Position numbers and translations under genes: made by a program
Assembly (NCBI RefSeq): GCF_018687275.1
Contig: NZ_CP061287.1
Location: 1,488,001 to 1,552,000, forward strand
DNA: 64,000 nt
Direction: 5' to 3'
From: Polynucleobacter sp. MWH-Aus1W21
GTDB lineage: Bacteria > Pseudomonadota > Gammaproteobacteria > Burkholderiales > Burkholderiaceae
Notes under the pieces: model-generated
The model's input: only the letters and a program-made list of their open reading frames with translations
Told to the model about the DNA's origin: nothing
Databases searched by the model: none
Part shown: one piece after another, positions 13,994 to 23,892 of the stretch
Layout of the letters: each line of letters begins with the position of its first letter
Position numbering within the stretch: position 1 is the first letter of the stretch

Positions 13994-15187
13994 TTACTTC
14001 GTAAATGCAATGCCGCGCTCTTTTAAGGACGCAACTTGATCATTGGTTAATCCGATGCTCATCAGAATCTCATCAGTGTTCTGGCCTATGTCTGGGGCAA
14101 GTGTCTTAATCGATCCGGGGGTACGAGATAGCTTAGGAATCACTCCAGGCACATCTACCTTGGTTCCATCTTGCATCTGAATAGTCTGAATGTTTCCCCT
14201 GGCTTTGTAATGAGGATCGCTAGCGATATCAGCAACGGTATAAATTCTGCCGGCCGGTACTGCAACAGAGTCCAGCATCTCTAATGCCTTCGTAGTACTG
14301 ACTGTCTTAGTCCACTGCCCAATCGCTTGATCTAGTTCGGCTACACGCTTAACGCGACCATCGTTATTTTCTAGCTGGGGATCATTACCTAAGTCATCTC
14401 GACCGATGACGGTCATGAGGCGTTTAAAAATACTGTCACCATTACCAGCAACCAATACGTAACCACCATCAGCACATTGATAGGCGTTGGTTGGCGCTAT
14501 ACCCGGCAAGGCACTGCCGGCTGCCTGGCGCACTTCACCAAAAGCGCTGTACTCAGGCAGCAAGCTTTCCATACAGTTAAATACAGCCTCATATAAAGCG
14601 ATATCAATGATTTGGCCTTTGCCGCTATTGTGTCGCTCTTGCAGTGCCAACAAAATTCCAATCACGCCATGCAAAGAGGCTAAGGTATCGCCAATACTGA
14701 TGCCCACACGAACTGGCACTCTGCCAGGCTCAGCGGTGAGATGACGTAAGCCACCCATGGCTTCTGCTACAACACCAAATCCAGGCTTATCTTTATAAGG
14801 GCCAGTCTGACCGTAACCGCTAATACGCAGAACAATCAGTTTAGGATTGAGCTCGAGTAATTTTTCTGGATCAAGACCCCAGCCTTCTAATGTTCCAGGG
14901 CGAAAGTTTTCAATTAGTACGTCCGCTTCTTTGAGTAGGGTTCTAACAATGTCTTGAGCTTCTGCCTCTCTCAAATCCAAAGAGAGTGAACGCTTATTGC
15001 GCGATTGCACCTGCCACCAAATTGATGTGCCATCTTTTAACAGTCGCCATTTACGCAAAGCATCACCAACCTTGGGCGGCTCGATCTTAATGACATCAGC
15101 TCCAAAATCTGCCAATGTTTTAGCAGCAAATGGCCCAGCAATAAGCTGCCCCATCTCCACTACCTTTAACTTTGCTAACGGCTCCAT
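13994..15187 (-). CDS. CoA transferase family III (CaiB/BaiF)
   Basis: 397 aa with the interlocked-ring fold of the family: N-terminal VVEMGQLIAGPF, then ADFGADVIKIEPP, then NKRSLSLDL. The likely catalytic aspartate is Asp167 (GISIGDTLASLHG). It moves CoA between carboxylic acids, for example succinyl-CoA to a dicarboxylate such as glutarate or hydroxymethylglutarate. The HMG-CoA lyase next door makes the last of these attractive. It is divergent from a LysR gene that may control it. Confidence 0.85.
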   Translation of the reverse strand: MEPLAKLKVVEMGQLIAGPFAAKTLADFGADVIKIEPPKVGDALRKWRLLKDGTSIWWQVQSRNKRSLSLDLREAEAQDIVRTLLKEADVLIENFRPGTLEGWGLDPEKLLELNPKLIVLRISGYGQTGPYKDKPGFGVVAEAMGGLRHLTAEPGRVPVRVGISIGDTLASLHGVIGILLALQERHNSGKGQIIDIALYEAVFNCMESLLPEYSAFGEVRQAAGSALPGIAPTNAYQCADGGYVLVAGNGDSIFKRLMTVIGRDDLGNDPQLENNDGRVKRVAELDQAIGQWTKTVSTTKALEMLDSVAVPAGRIYTVADIASDPHYKARGNIQTIQMQDGTKVDVPGVIPKLSRTPGSIKTLAPDIGQNTDEILMSIGLTNDQVASLKERGIAFTK

Positions 15188-15298
15188 ACACTCCCCTGAA
15201 TTACTTTTATGACAATTTACCCTTCTTCAGAAAGGCTGAAAATTGCTATTTATAGGCATATCCTTCTCATTTTGCGAAGGTATGGGTAGAATTACCTC

Positions 15299-16216
15299 AT
15301 GAAATCCCCGCTAAACCCCGCCAGAGTCGACTTTGTTACCCTCAAGCTATTCTGCGCCATTGTTCAATCTGGCAGCATTACCAAGGGCGCAAGTGAATGC
15401 AACCTAGCCCTTTCAGCAGCCAGTAGACGGATATCTGAATTTGAAGAAACTGTCGGCATGGCCCTCCTGGATAGATCGGTCAAAGGGGTCACACTGACAC
15501 ATGCAGGTCACGCAGTCATGCAGCATGCTTTGAGATTGTTTCAAGGTTTTGAACAATTGAGTAATGAGTTGGGTGAATATTCCAAAGGCGTCAAAGGTCA
15601 TGTGAGACTTTGGGCCAATATGTCTGCTCTAACGGAGTTTCTGCCATCAGCTTTAGCAAGCTTTTTAAAAGACTACCCAGAAATACAAGTCGAAGTAGAG
15701 GAGCAACTCAGCGGCGACATCGTGAGAGCACTCATGGATGGTATTGCCGATATCGGCGTTTTTGCTGAAGGGCCTATAACCACCGGACTAGAAACTCACA
15801 TTATGGGCAAAGACCAGTTGGTGATTGCCTGCAGTAAAGACCACCCTCTCAGCAAAAGAAAAAGTATTTCATTTGAAGAGTGTCTTCAATATGATTTTGT
15901 AGGGCTGAATCGAGGAAGCTCCCTACTAGAGCTCACATCTCGCAGCGCCGAGAAGTTGGGCAAGCAAATGAGTTTACGGATTCAGGTGCGTAGCTACGAT
16001 GCGATGTGCCAAATGATTGCTGTCAATTTGGGCATTGGCGTATTACCTATCCAGGCCTGCGCCGCTCAAATTAAGGCTATGGGCTTGAAGCCAGTTCAAT
16101 TAGAAGATGCGTGGGCAAAACGCAACTTATTAGTGGCAACTAAGGCGGGGATTAACCATTCCCCAGCGACCAAACTACTCAGCCAGCATTTACTGGGCAA
16201 ACAGAACTCTATGTAA
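15299..16216 (+). CDS. LysR family transcriptional regulator
   Basis: 305 aa. The N-terminal winged helix is in the usual place (LKLFCAIVQSGSITKGASE, then LALSAASRRISEFEE), followed by the periplasmic-binding-like effector domain. It is divergent from the CoA transferase gene across about 110 bases, the typical layout for a LysR activator of the carboxylate catabolic cluster. The inducer is unknown. The HTH has Ser-Ala-Ala-Ser in the recognition helix. Confidence 0.9.
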   Translation: MKSPLNPARVDFVTLKLFCAIVQSGSITKGASECNLALSAASRRISEFEETVGMALLDRSVKGVTLTHAGHAVMQHALRLFQGFEQLSNELGEYSKGVKGHVRLWANMSALTEFLPSALASFLKDYPEIQVEVEEQLSGDIVRALMDGIADIGVFAEGPITTGLETHIMGKDQLVIACSKDHPLSKRKSISFEECLQYDFVGLNRGSSLLELTSRSAEKLGKQMSLRIQVRSYDAMCQMIAVNLGIGVLPIQACAAQIKAMGLKPVQLEDAWAKRNLLVATKAGINHSPATKLLSQHLLGKQNSM

Positions 16217-16284
16217 ATTCTTGAGTGAATTTATCAAGCGCTCATTTGCATGACATGCCATACAAATAGGCATAAGATGAACTT

Positions 16285-16521
16285 ATGACCATTATCTTTC
16301 TACTACTCTCCCCAGCATTATTTGCTTTGTTTTGGATTATTCGATTTCAGATCTGCAGTGCTCGTCGTAGGCGCCTTGTAGATACCTATGGGATTGACTC
16401 CAAAAAGCTTAGAAAACTGAGCTGCAGGCAAGTCACCAATCTTCGCAAGCAGATCGAAGAATTTGAGGAAAAGAAGGATGCCTTTGGCCTTGAAGCAGCT
16501 GTTCGGCCATACAGGCCATAA
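16285..16521 (+). CDS. Hypothetical small membrane protein
   Basis: 78 aa: one N-terminal membrane helix (IIFLLLSPALFALFWIIRF), then a basic RRRR stretch that should keep the rest in the cytoplasm, and a charged helix (RKQIEEFEEKKDAF). No family is recognised. It stands alone between the LysR and universal stress genes. Confidence 0.55.
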   Translation: MTIIFLLLSPALFALFWIIRFQICSARRRRLVDTYGIDSKKLRKLSCRQVTNLRKQIEEFEEKKDAFGLEAAVRPYRP

Positions 16522-16599
16522 GGTAGCCTGAAACCATTGTAGGCACTCTATATTTAACTTAAACTGAGTAAAGAATTCATAAATAACGAAAGGGTAAAA

Positions 16600-17025
16600 A
16601 TGAAAGTACTACTTCCTGTGGATGGCTCTAAATCCTCATTGAATGCCGCTAAATATGTGGCCAAAATGGCTAAGAATTCCCGCAGCCCTGTAACGGTGAC
16701 CCTAGTAAGCGTCCACGATGACATTGGCCTTGGACACGTTAAGCAATTCGTGGCGAAAAGCGTAGTGGATGATTACCTACGTGAAGTGAGCGAAAAAGAA
16801 TTAAAACCAGCGCAGAAAGTATTAGATGCTGCCAAAGTTAAACACAATATGGCTATTAAGCGCGGTCAAATCTCAGAAGAAATCATTGCTTTGGCTAATA
16901 AAGACAAAGTTGACATGATTGTGATGGGCGTTAAAGGCCGTAGCGGCATCCTGGATGTTCTGGTTGGCTCAGTTGCTCAGCGCGTTTCTAGCTCAGCAAA
17001 GCAACCTGTTTTATTGGTAAAGTAA
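16600..17025 (+). CDS. Universal stress protein (UspA family)
   Basis: 141 aa with the ATP-binding UspA signature G-2x-G-9x-G-S (GVKGRSGILDVLVGSVAQR) and the first strand MKVLLPVDGSKSS. It is likely an ATP-binding dimer that helps survival under stress. It is monocistronic, and a strong hairpin lies 25 bases after its stop codon. Another UspA domain in this window is fused to TerC. Confidence 0.9.
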   Translation: MKVLLPVDGSKSSLNAAKYVAKMAKNSRSPVTVTLVSVHDDIGLGHVKQFVAKSVVDDYLREVSEKELKPAQKVLDAAKVKHNMAIKRGQISEEIIALANKDKVDMIVMGVKGRSGILDVLVGSVAQRVSSSAKQPVLLVK

Positions 17026-17050
17026 TTTCAGCATTTTTCGCATCTTGCTT

Positions 17051-17075
17051 AGTTGGTTGCCACCGGCAACCAACT
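17051..17075. other. Perfect 11-bp hairpin downstream of uspA-like gene
   Basis: AGTTGGTTGCC and GGCAACCAACT flank a three-base loop. No T-run follows, so it may be an mRNA-stabilising or REP-like element and not an intrinsic terminator. Confidence 0.55.
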
Positions 17076-17122
17076 GCCCTGATCACACCATTATTCCTAC
17101 GCGCTAGCCCCTCGAGAGACTC

Positions 17123-17674
17123 TTGATTGCAAAACAGATGGTGAAGATAAATCCTAATCGTTCTACCTTGGTTTTAATCGACTTACAAAGTCGATTAATG
17201 CCTGCCATACATCAAGGAGAAGAGGTTCTTAAGCAATGCATCAAGATCGCTAAAATTGCCAAACTTCTAGATATTCATGTTGTTGGCACTGAACAAAGTC
17301 CACAAAGTCTGGGGCATAACGTTGATGTAATCACCAAGTTATGCAAAACCACCGTAGCAAAAGATCGCTTTGATGCTTGCCAGGATGGGCTCATCAATGC
17401 GCTATCTAAAAATAGAGAGCATCTGATTCTTGCCGGATGTGAAACACACGTATGTGTAATGCAAACCGCCTTAGAGCTAGTGCGGCAGAACTTCAAAGTT
17501 TCTATTTTGGTAGATGCGGTTGGGTCACGTAGATCCCTGGATCGAGACATTGCCCTTCATCGTCTTGGCTCGTCTGGAGCAACACTTCTTACTACTGAGA
17601 TGCTAGCCTTTGAATGGCTAGGAAACGCCTCTAATGAATCCTTTAAGGATGCGTTAGCAATTATTAAATCTTAG
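17123..17674 (+). CDS. Isochorismatase-family hydrolase
   Basis: 183 aa with the catalytic triad of the cysteine-hydrolase fold: Asp20 (TLVLIDLQ), Lys80 (TVAKDRF) and Cys111 (THVCVMQT). This resembles the YcaC/nicotinamidase-like side of the family; the substrate is unknown. The start may be the TTG given here or the ATG at 17138, since neither has a strong RBS. It converges with the P-II-like gene. Confidence 0.8.
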   Translation: MIAKQMVKINPNRSTLVLIDLQSRLMPAIHQGEEVLKQCIKIAKIAKLLDIHVVGTEQSPQSLGHNVDVITKLCKTTVAKDRFDACQDGLINALSKNREHLILAGCETHVCVMQTALELVRQNFKVSILVDAVGSRRSLDRDIALHRLGSSGATLLTTEMLAFEWLGNASNESFKDALAIIKS

Positions 17675-17689
17675 GTTTGGCTTAACCTG

Positions 17690-17712
17690 GTTAGCTGACT
17701 TTTTTAGCTAAC
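17690..17712. terminator. Hairpin between convergent genes
   Basis: GTTAGCT and AGCTAAC form a seven-base stem; the loop contains a T-run read from either side. It likely separates the isochorismatase-like gene and the end of the efflux operon. Confidence 0.5.
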
Positions 17713-18036
17713 TCAGGCAGTTGATTTAGCAATAAAGAATGCTTTTGGTACTGGAGTACACCAAACTACGCCATCCCCCACTTGTCCCGTCTGACATACC
17801 GTCACAATTCGATCCATCAGCACTTCAGCAACTTCATCATTGCAAATAATCTCAACACGTACTTTTGCTGAGTAGTCAGTCAACTCATCTTTGATATTTG
17901 CTTTACTGGTTTTGGACGGCGCACTACAGCCTTCCACCTTAGCGACCGTCATTCCCGGAAATCCAGGAGTCTCCATCAGAGCTGTTCGTAAAGCAGGTAA
18001 TTTACTGGGGCGAATAACCGCCTTCACTTCCATCAT
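17713..18036 (-). CDS. P-II-like protein at the end of the metal efflux operon
   Basis: 107 aa with the ferredoxin-like P-II fold: start MEVKAVIRPSKLPALRTAL, T-loop region with Cys (KVEGCSAPSK), and C-terminal GQVGDGVVW (B-loop-like). The uridylylated tyrosine pattern of GlnB is not evident. P-II-like proteins of this kind are encoded with CzcA-type pumps and may sense metal or nucleotide. The ATG overlaps the czcA stop by four bases, so it is part of the operon. Confidence 0.8.
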   Translation of the reverse strand: MMEVKAVIRPSKLPALRTALMETPGFPGMTVAKVEGCSAPSKTSKANIKDELTDYSAKVRVEIICNDEVAEVLMDRIVTVCQTGQVGDGVVWCTPVPKAFFIAKSTA

Positions 18037-21000
18037 GCTTCCACCTCTTTGTCTTCAAACCATCTATATAGAACAGGTAACACTAATAAAGTCAGCGCTG
18101 TTGAGGTGATTAATCCTGCAATCACCACAGCCGCCAGGGGACGAGTCACTTCTGATCCAGGGCCACCTGAGAACAGCATTGGCACCAGAGCCAGCATCGC
18201 CACTGATGCCGTCATCATGACCGGTCTAAACCGGTGACCGCAACCATGAAGGAGCGCATCTTCCATACTGTAACCATCTTCACGTAACTGCTTAATAAAG
18301 GAGATCAGCACCACACCATTTAGCACGGCGATTCCCCACAAGTTAATAAATCCTACCGCAGCAGGCACCGAGAGGTACTCACCTGTAATGAATAAACCAA
18401 ACACGCCGCCAATCGATGCAAATGGCAGAACCAAAATAATGAGGCCTGCCAAACGAAGCGACTTAAACAACATAAACAATAAGAAGAATATGGCCAAGAC
18501 CGTCAAAGGAATGATGATCATCAGGCGAGCCATCGCTCTTTGCATGTTTTCAAACTGACCACCCCATTGCAAGGTATAGCCTTGAGGTAATTCCACATTC
18601 TTGGCAATCAACTCTTGGGCCTCTTTTACAAATCCACCCAAGTCGCGCCCTTCCACATTCACACCAACAACCAAGCGACGCTTACCAGACTCACGGGAGA
18701 TCTGGGCTGGACCTTCTACTAAGGAAATTTCAGCCAAGTCACGCATCAATACTTGGGCACCATCCGGAGAATGCAAAATAATATTTTCAATGGCGTCAAT
18801 ATTATTTCTGTAAGGACTTGGATAGCGCAGCACCAATGGGAAGCGACGCTCTCCCTCATAGATAATGCTGGCCTGCTTACCGCCGATAGCCGTTTCAATA
18901 ACTTCATTCACATCGGAAACATTGATACCGTAGCGTGCAATCGCATCACGATCAATTTTGATGTTGAGATAGTTCTGACCAGACGCCTGCTCAATACGTA
19001 AGTCGTTGCTACCCTTCATCTTGGTCAGGATTTGACCAATTTGCGAACCGAGTTTTTGCAAGACAGGTAATTCATCACCAAAGATTTTGACCGCTACTTG
19101 TGAGCGCACACCAGAAACCATCTCATCCACCCTAGCTGCAATCGGTTGGGAGATTGCTAATTCAATTCCGGGTAAGGTTTTGAGCTTCTCACGAATTTGT
19201 TGTGCGATTTCTTCCTGGCTTAAATCTCTATCTCCTAAGGGCTTGAGAGTCACGATCGGATCCGACTCATTCGGCTGACCTGGATCTGCAGGAGACTCGC
19301 CTTTACCAAGTCGAGAAACAGCCATCTCGACGCCAGGAATAGTCATGATGCGTTTAATCGCCTCAAACTCTAATTTAATAGACTCGTCTAATGAAATATT
19401 CGGCGCACGAACAATCACCGGGGTGATGGAGCCTTCTTGCATGACCGGAATAAAGGCCTTACCGAGCATGACAAACCCAACCAAGCTAATACCTAGAGCA
19501 ATGATGGCGCGCTTGACCACTAATTTAGGGTTAGCTAAACACCAATACAACCAACGCTCGTAGGGAGCGCGCATTTTTTGAACTATCTTAGTGTCATCCT
19601 CGCCGCCGCCCTTCAAGATGTAGGAACATAAGACTGGCGATAAAGTAAATGACAGAATCAAAGAGATCGTTAAGGCGATAGCAATCGTTATCGCCATCGG
19701 TGCAAACATCTTGCCTTCCATGCCCTCGAGTGAAAGTAACGGCATAAATACCAGAATGATGATGCCCACACCAAAGAGCACGGGTTTACCAACTTCTGAT
19801 GCCGCCTCTAAGATGATCCTGTTTTTGGATTCACCACCTTTAAGACGTTCTCCCAATTTCGCGAAGGTGTTCTCCACTACCACTACAGAGCCGTCCACCA
19901 TAATGCCGATCGCAATGGCTAGACCACCCAAGGACATCAGGTTCGCTGAAATACCATAACGGTTCATGACTAAGAAGGTAAGCAATGGCGTGAGGAGCAG
20001 TGTGGCAACCACAATCAGAGATGAGCGCACATCCCCCAAGAAGAGGAATAGCAAAATAATCACCAGGATTACGCCTTCAACCAGCACTTTTGCCACGTTG
20101 AACATAGCGGCATTCACCAAATCGGTACGGTCGTAGAAAGGCACGATCTGCAAACCATCTGGTAGCAACTTACCTTCGTTAATTTCTTCAACTTTGAGCT
20201 TAATGCGATTGACTACATCTCGTGCGTTACCGCCACGGATCATCTGAATAATGCCAGCAACACTTTCTGTGTAGCCATTCTTAATAGCAGCACCCTGACG
20301 AATCTCGCTACCAATTGTCACTTCGGCTACGTTCTTCACGTATACCGGAATACCCTTCACTTCTTTTAGAATAATCTTGCCAATATCTTCTGGCTTAGTA
20401 ATTAAGCCTAAGCCACGAATCAGATAGCGCTCTGCATACGTTGGCAACTGACCGCCACCGGAGTTGGCATTATTTCTAGCAAGTGCTTGGTACACTTCTT
20501 GCAAGCTAATTTGATAGTGACGCAAGCGCTCAGGATTCACCAAGACTTGATACTCTCTGGCGTAACCACCTTGCGTATTAATCTCGGCTACACCAGGAAT
20601 AGAGCGCAGCATTGGACGCACAATCCAATCTTGCACTGCACGTCGATCAGAAAGCTCGTCCACTGAAAGCTCACGATCTCGGTCGGATGGATGATCTATT
20701 GTGTACTGATATACCTCACCCAAACCTGTAGATGGAGGCGCCAATACAGGAGTGATACCTACCGGCATTCTTGAAGCAACCTCAATTAATCGCTCTGTAA
20801 CTAATTGACGAGCAAAGTAGATATCGGTTTTTTCAGTAAACACTAAGGTAATTACGGAAATGCCATTACGGTTCAAAGAGCGCATCTCTATTAAACCTGG
20901 CAAACCGGTCATCGCCAATTCAATAGGAATGGTTACAAAACGCTCAACCTCTTCCGGAGATTTTCCAGGGGCTTCTGCAGCAACCTGAACTTGAACGTTC

Positions 21001-21128
21001 GTTACGTCCGGAAATGCATCAACAGACAGTCGTTTGGTAGCCAAAAGTCCGGCAACGAGCAATACGATGGCAATAATTACCACCAATAGGCGTTGCTGTA
21101 ACGAGAGGCGAACGATTCTTTCAATCAT
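18033..21128 (-). CDS. czcA: Heavy-metal RND efflux pump, CzcA-like
   Basis: A 1,031-aa inner-membrane proton/metal antiporter of the HME-RND group, with full length and all segments. The helix-4 motif is AIGIMVDGSVVVVEN. This keeps the proton-path Asp and the VEN end, but begins A-x-G, like CusA, and not D-F-G, as in classical Zn/Co/Cd pumps, so the exported metal is open. The first gene pair (czcC, czcB) is upstream with a four-base overlap and a four-base gap. A manganese-type riboswitch precedes the operon. Confidence 0.9.
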   Translation of the reverse strand: MIERIVRLSLQQRLLVVIIAIVLLVAGLLATKRLSVDAFPDVTNVQVQVAAEAPGKSPEEVERFVTIPIELAMTGLPGLIEMRSLNRNGISVITLVFTEKTDIYFARQLVTERLIEVASRMPVGITPVLAPPSTGLGEVYQYTIDHPSDRDRELSVDELSDRRAVQDWIVRPMLRSIPGVAEINTQGGYAREYQVLVNPERLRHYQISLQEVYQALARNNANSGGGQLPTYAERYLIRGLGLITKPEDIGKIILKEVKGIPVYVKNVAEVTIGSEIRQGAAIKNGYTESVAGIIQMIRGGNARDVVNRIKLKVEEINEGKLLPDGLQIVPFYDRTDLVNAAMFNVAKVLVEGVILVIILLFLFLGDVRSSLIVVATLLLTPLLTFLVMNRYGISANLMSLGGLAIAIGIMVDGSVVVVENTFAKLGERLKGGESKNRIILEAASEVGKPVLFGVGIIILVFMPLLSLEGMEGKMFAPMAITIAIALTISLILSFTLSPVLCSYILKGGGEDDTKIVQKMRAPYERWLYWCLANPKLVVKRAIIALGISLVGFVMLGKAFIPVMQEGSITPVIVRAPNISLDESIKLEFEAIKRIMTIPGVEMAVSRLGKGESPADPGQPNESDPIVTLKPLGDRDLSQEEIAQQIREKLKTLPGIELAISQPIAARVDEMVSGVRSQVAVKIFGDELPVLQKLGSQIGQILTKMKGSNDLRIEQASGQNYLNIKIDRDAIARYGINVSDVNEVIETAIGGKQASIIYEGERRFPLVLRYPSPYRNNIDAIENIILHSPDGAQVLMRDLAEISLVEGPAQISRESGKRRLVVGVNVEGRDLGGFVKEAQELIAKNVELPQGYTLQWGGQFENMQRAMARLMIIIPLTVLAIFFLLFMLFKSLRLAGLIILVLPFASIGGVFGLFITGEYLSVPAAVGFINLWGIAVLNGVVLISFIKQLREDGYSMEDALLHGCGHRFRPVMMTASVAMLALVPMLFSGGPGSEVTRPLAAVVIAGLITSTALTLLVLPVLYRWFEDKEVEA

Positions 21129-21132
21129 CTAC

Positions 21133-22479
21133 TTATCCACCACTCAGCTGACGCTTACGCTCTGTGTTTAAGTGATAAGCACCTTCAATAGCAATCTCTT
21201 GACCCTCTTTGAGACCCGATATCACCGGACGATATCCTTTGCCCTCTGGACCGAGCTTGACAGCCACCATACGATAAGTGTCATCATCCAATCTCACAAA
21301 AACGTGGTCATGGTTATCTTCTCGAACGATGGCGCCTAAGGGCACAACCAACTTCTCAACCGGCTGACTCTCAATCAACATGGTTGCCAACATACCAGGC
21401 TTAATTGAGCCATTATTATTAGGCAAATCCATACGAACGACCACTGTACGAGTCTGGGGATTTACGATCGAATCAACGTGGGCAATGACGCCTTCAATCT
21501 CTTGATTTCTAAGTGCAGGAATGATGACCGAAGCCTTTTGTCCTTTTTGCATCAGATAGGAGTTACTCTCAGGTACCTCAGAAACAGCCCACAGGGTACT
21601 CAGATCAGCCACTGTAAATAATGCATCGGAAGGTTGTACAACCTGACCGCGATTAATCTTTCGCTCGACAATCTCACCGGGAATTGTGGCAATCACATTA
21701 TTAATGGATTCAATCACACCAGATTTGGCAAGCTTATCAATGTTTGCTTGATCCATCCCCTGAACTTTTAATTGATCATTCGCAGCACGAAACTCTGCCT
21801 TAGCACTACTCGCCTCGGCTTCGCGCCTTTGCAGCTCTGCAAGAGCAATCACATCCTCTTTATAGAGAATTTTTGCGCGATTAGCGGCTTGATCAGCCAG
21901 TTGACTTGCGCTCTTCGCTTTTAAGTAAGCTAGTTGCGATTGAGTTAATTCAGTAGAGGTAATTTTCGCCAGAATATCGCCTTGTTTTACTTGCTGACCC
22001 GGCACAGCGAGTATCTCAGATACGCGCCCCGTGACATTCGCGCCAATCCGCGCCAAAAAGCGCTCGTTGAAATCAATCCGGCCAGAAGCCCGCAACTCTT
22101 CCACAAAAGGAGACACTTGAACCTTGCCATCCGCAATCATCTTATGCAAATCTTCATTAACTACAACCATATTCGGGTCTTGCACTGATTTAACTGCAGG
22201 ACTTCTATCAAATACGTTGAAGTAATTCAGGATGATGATGAATGCACAGAACCAAGGCAGATAAAACATGCCCTTTTTAAACCAATGCGGCGATTTGTCA
22301 TAGCGGCCGGTAACGGCAGGCACGTGCTCTCCAAGCCATTGGTGGGCTTGTGCATACCACTGGTTCTGGGTCTGTAGAATTTGGCCGAATAATTCCTTCT
22401 TATGGAATTTAATCTTTCGCACCAAAAAGGTCTTCCAGACTTTTACCCTTTTCAGCATGGCTGCTAACTCTTGGTTCAT
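21133..22479 (-). CDS. czcB: RND periplasmic adaptor protein, CzcB-like
   Basis: The adaptor joins the pump to the outer-membrane channel. The start at 22479 overlaps the czcC stop as ATGA, so I prefer it to a start ten codons upstream. After a polar N-terminus of about 70 residues comes one membrane helix (FYLPWFCAFIIILNYF), then barrel-sandwich (NVTGRVSEILAVPGQQVKQG), a helical hairpin rich in Ala/Lys, and the membrane-proximal domains. No His-rich metal tail is seen. The long cytoplasmic N-terminus is unusual for the family. Confidence 0.9.
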   Translation of the reverse strand: MNQELAAMLKRVKVWKTFLVRKIKFHKKELFGQILQTQNQWYAQAHQWLGEHVPAVTGRYDKSPHWFKKGMFYLPWFCAFIIILNYFNVFDRSPAVKSVQDPNMVVVNEDLHKMIADGKVQVSPFVEELRASGRIDFNERFLARIGANVTGRVSEILAVPGQQVKQGDILAKITSTELTQSQLAYLKAKSASQLADQAANRAKILYKEDVIALAELQRREAEASSAKAEFRAANDQLKVQGMDQANIDKLAKSGVIESINNVIATIPGEIVERKINRGQVVQPSDALFTVADLSTLWAVSEVPESNSYLMQKGQKASVIIPALRNQEIEGVIAHVDSIVNPQTRTVVVRMDLPNNNGSIKPGMLATMLIESQPVEKLVVPLGAIVREDNHDHVFVRLDDDTYRMVAVKLGPEGKGYRPVISGLKEGQEIAIEGAYHLNTERKRQLSGG

Positions 22480-23741
22480 TGCATTCCACTTTCTATCTTC
22501 GCAAGCCACTCTGGGCTCGCTCTTAATCTCTGAATCTCAGTTACCACAGAAGCCAAATCAAAACGTGCCTTAATCAAATCATTACGCGCTGCTCTAAATG
22601 TTCTTTGTGCATCCAAATACTCGAGCATGCCTCGCTCACCATAGCGATAAGAAACCTCAGCAATGCGACGCGCACTAGCCGCTAACTCGACCACTTCTGA
22701 GCTTAATATTTTGACTTGGTAACTAGTCATTTGATAAAGCTTATAAGCAGTTTCCATTTGCTGATCTAAAGTTTGGCTTTGTGCATTTAATTGATTCTTT
22801 GCTTTTGAAGCATTTGCTTCTGCTTCTGCAATCTGACCGCCCTTAAAGTCCCAAATCGGGATACTTACTTGCAAACCATAAAGGCGATCAGTGAAGTTAG
22901 GGTCGTTGTATTGAGATGCCTTAAATGCCAAGCGAGGCAAGCGCGAGTTCTTTTCAAAACTCAACTTAGATTCCGTTGCCTCAACCTCTGCCTTTGCCTT
23001 TTGTAGTTCTGGGCTTTGACTCTGAACCTCGTTTAACAATTGAGTTAATGATGGCAAGACCTCGGGTTTTGGCTGCTCCGCTACAACCGTAAAATCTGCA
23101 GGCAATTGATGGCCCACCACTTGGCGTAACTGACTACGAGCCTGCTCCACGCGTAACTTACTAGACTCTGCAGCAATTTGCGCGTTCAGAAACTCCGTTT
23201 GCACTCGAATCAACTCGAAGCGGGCTGTTTCACCAACGTCATACCGAATTTGCATACGATCACGAATCTGTTTCGTCAAACTCATATCCTCTTCGGCAGC
23301 TTTTTGTTCCGCTTCACGGCGCATGAGTTCGTAAAAGCGCTGCTGCACTCTCGAAATCGTCTCAACTTCAAAAGCAACACGCGTTGCTTCAGCTGCACGT
23401 AAATTTGCCTCGGCAGCATTTACCCTAGGGAAGCGGGTGTAAGGCATGTCCAATGGCTGAGTAACGGCCCATGATGAAACATTACCTACCGTCAAAGGAC
23501 CGGTAGCCGATCGTTGCTGGCCTGTACTCACCTCAAACTCTGGATTAGGAATAGCTCTTGCTGTCGACAGCTGTCCTTTAATTGCCTTAGCTTGATCACG
23601 GGCAGCCAAGACTTGTGGACTTGACTCCAAGGAGATAGAGATCAAGTCATTGATAGTGAACGTTTTTTTAGATTGTGCACTGACATTTGTCACCATCAGG
23701 GTGCTAGCAAAAGTAATGACCAACCATCGGTACCGCGTCAT
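22476..23741 (-). CDS. czcC: Outer-membrane efflux channel, CzcC-like
   Basis: A TolC-family channel of about 421 aa with two OEP domains. I start it at the ATG giving the signal peptide MTRYRWLVITFASTLMVTN; the 44 codons upstream in frame have no signal-peptide character and lie in the leader after the riboswitch. Typical segments are ARAIPNPEFEVSTGQQ and GERGMLEYLDAQRTFRAAR. It is the first gene of the operon. Confidence 0.85.
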   Translation of the reverse strand: MTRYRWLVITFASTLMVTNVSAQSKKTFTINDLISISLESSPQVLAARDQAKAIKGQLSTARAIPNPEFEVSTGQQRSATGPLTVGNVSSWAVTQPLDMPYTRFPRVNAAEANLRAAEATRVAFEVETISRVQQRFYELMRREAEQKAAEEDMSLTKQIRDRMQIRYDVGETARFELIRVQTEFLNAQIAAESSKLRVEQARSQLRQVVGHQLPADFTVVAEQPKPEVLPSLTQLLNEVQSQSPELQKAKAEVEATESKLSFEKNSRLPRLAFKASQYNDPNFTDRLYGLQVSIPIWDFKGGQIAEAEANASKAKNQLNAQSQTLDQQMETAYKLYQMTSYQVKILSSEVVELAASARRIAEVSYRYGERGMLEYLDAQRTFRAARNDLIKARFDLASVVTEIQRLRASPEWLAKIESGMQ

Positions 23742-23892
23742 ACGTCCAACTTGCAAAGTATCTAAACGCAAATTATCCAACCAGCTAGGCGGAAGAGCAA
23801 GAAAATGTCCCCAATTTGGGGCATAACAAGGTAAAAAGATACCTGAACGAAGGTTTTTGAGGTGGAAAGTCAATATTTGGCCATTTAGAAAA

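Noticed and set aside
23742..23873. N-terminal extension of the CzcC-like channel
   Set aside because: The extension places the signal peptide inside the protein; it is better read as the leader after the riboswitch.
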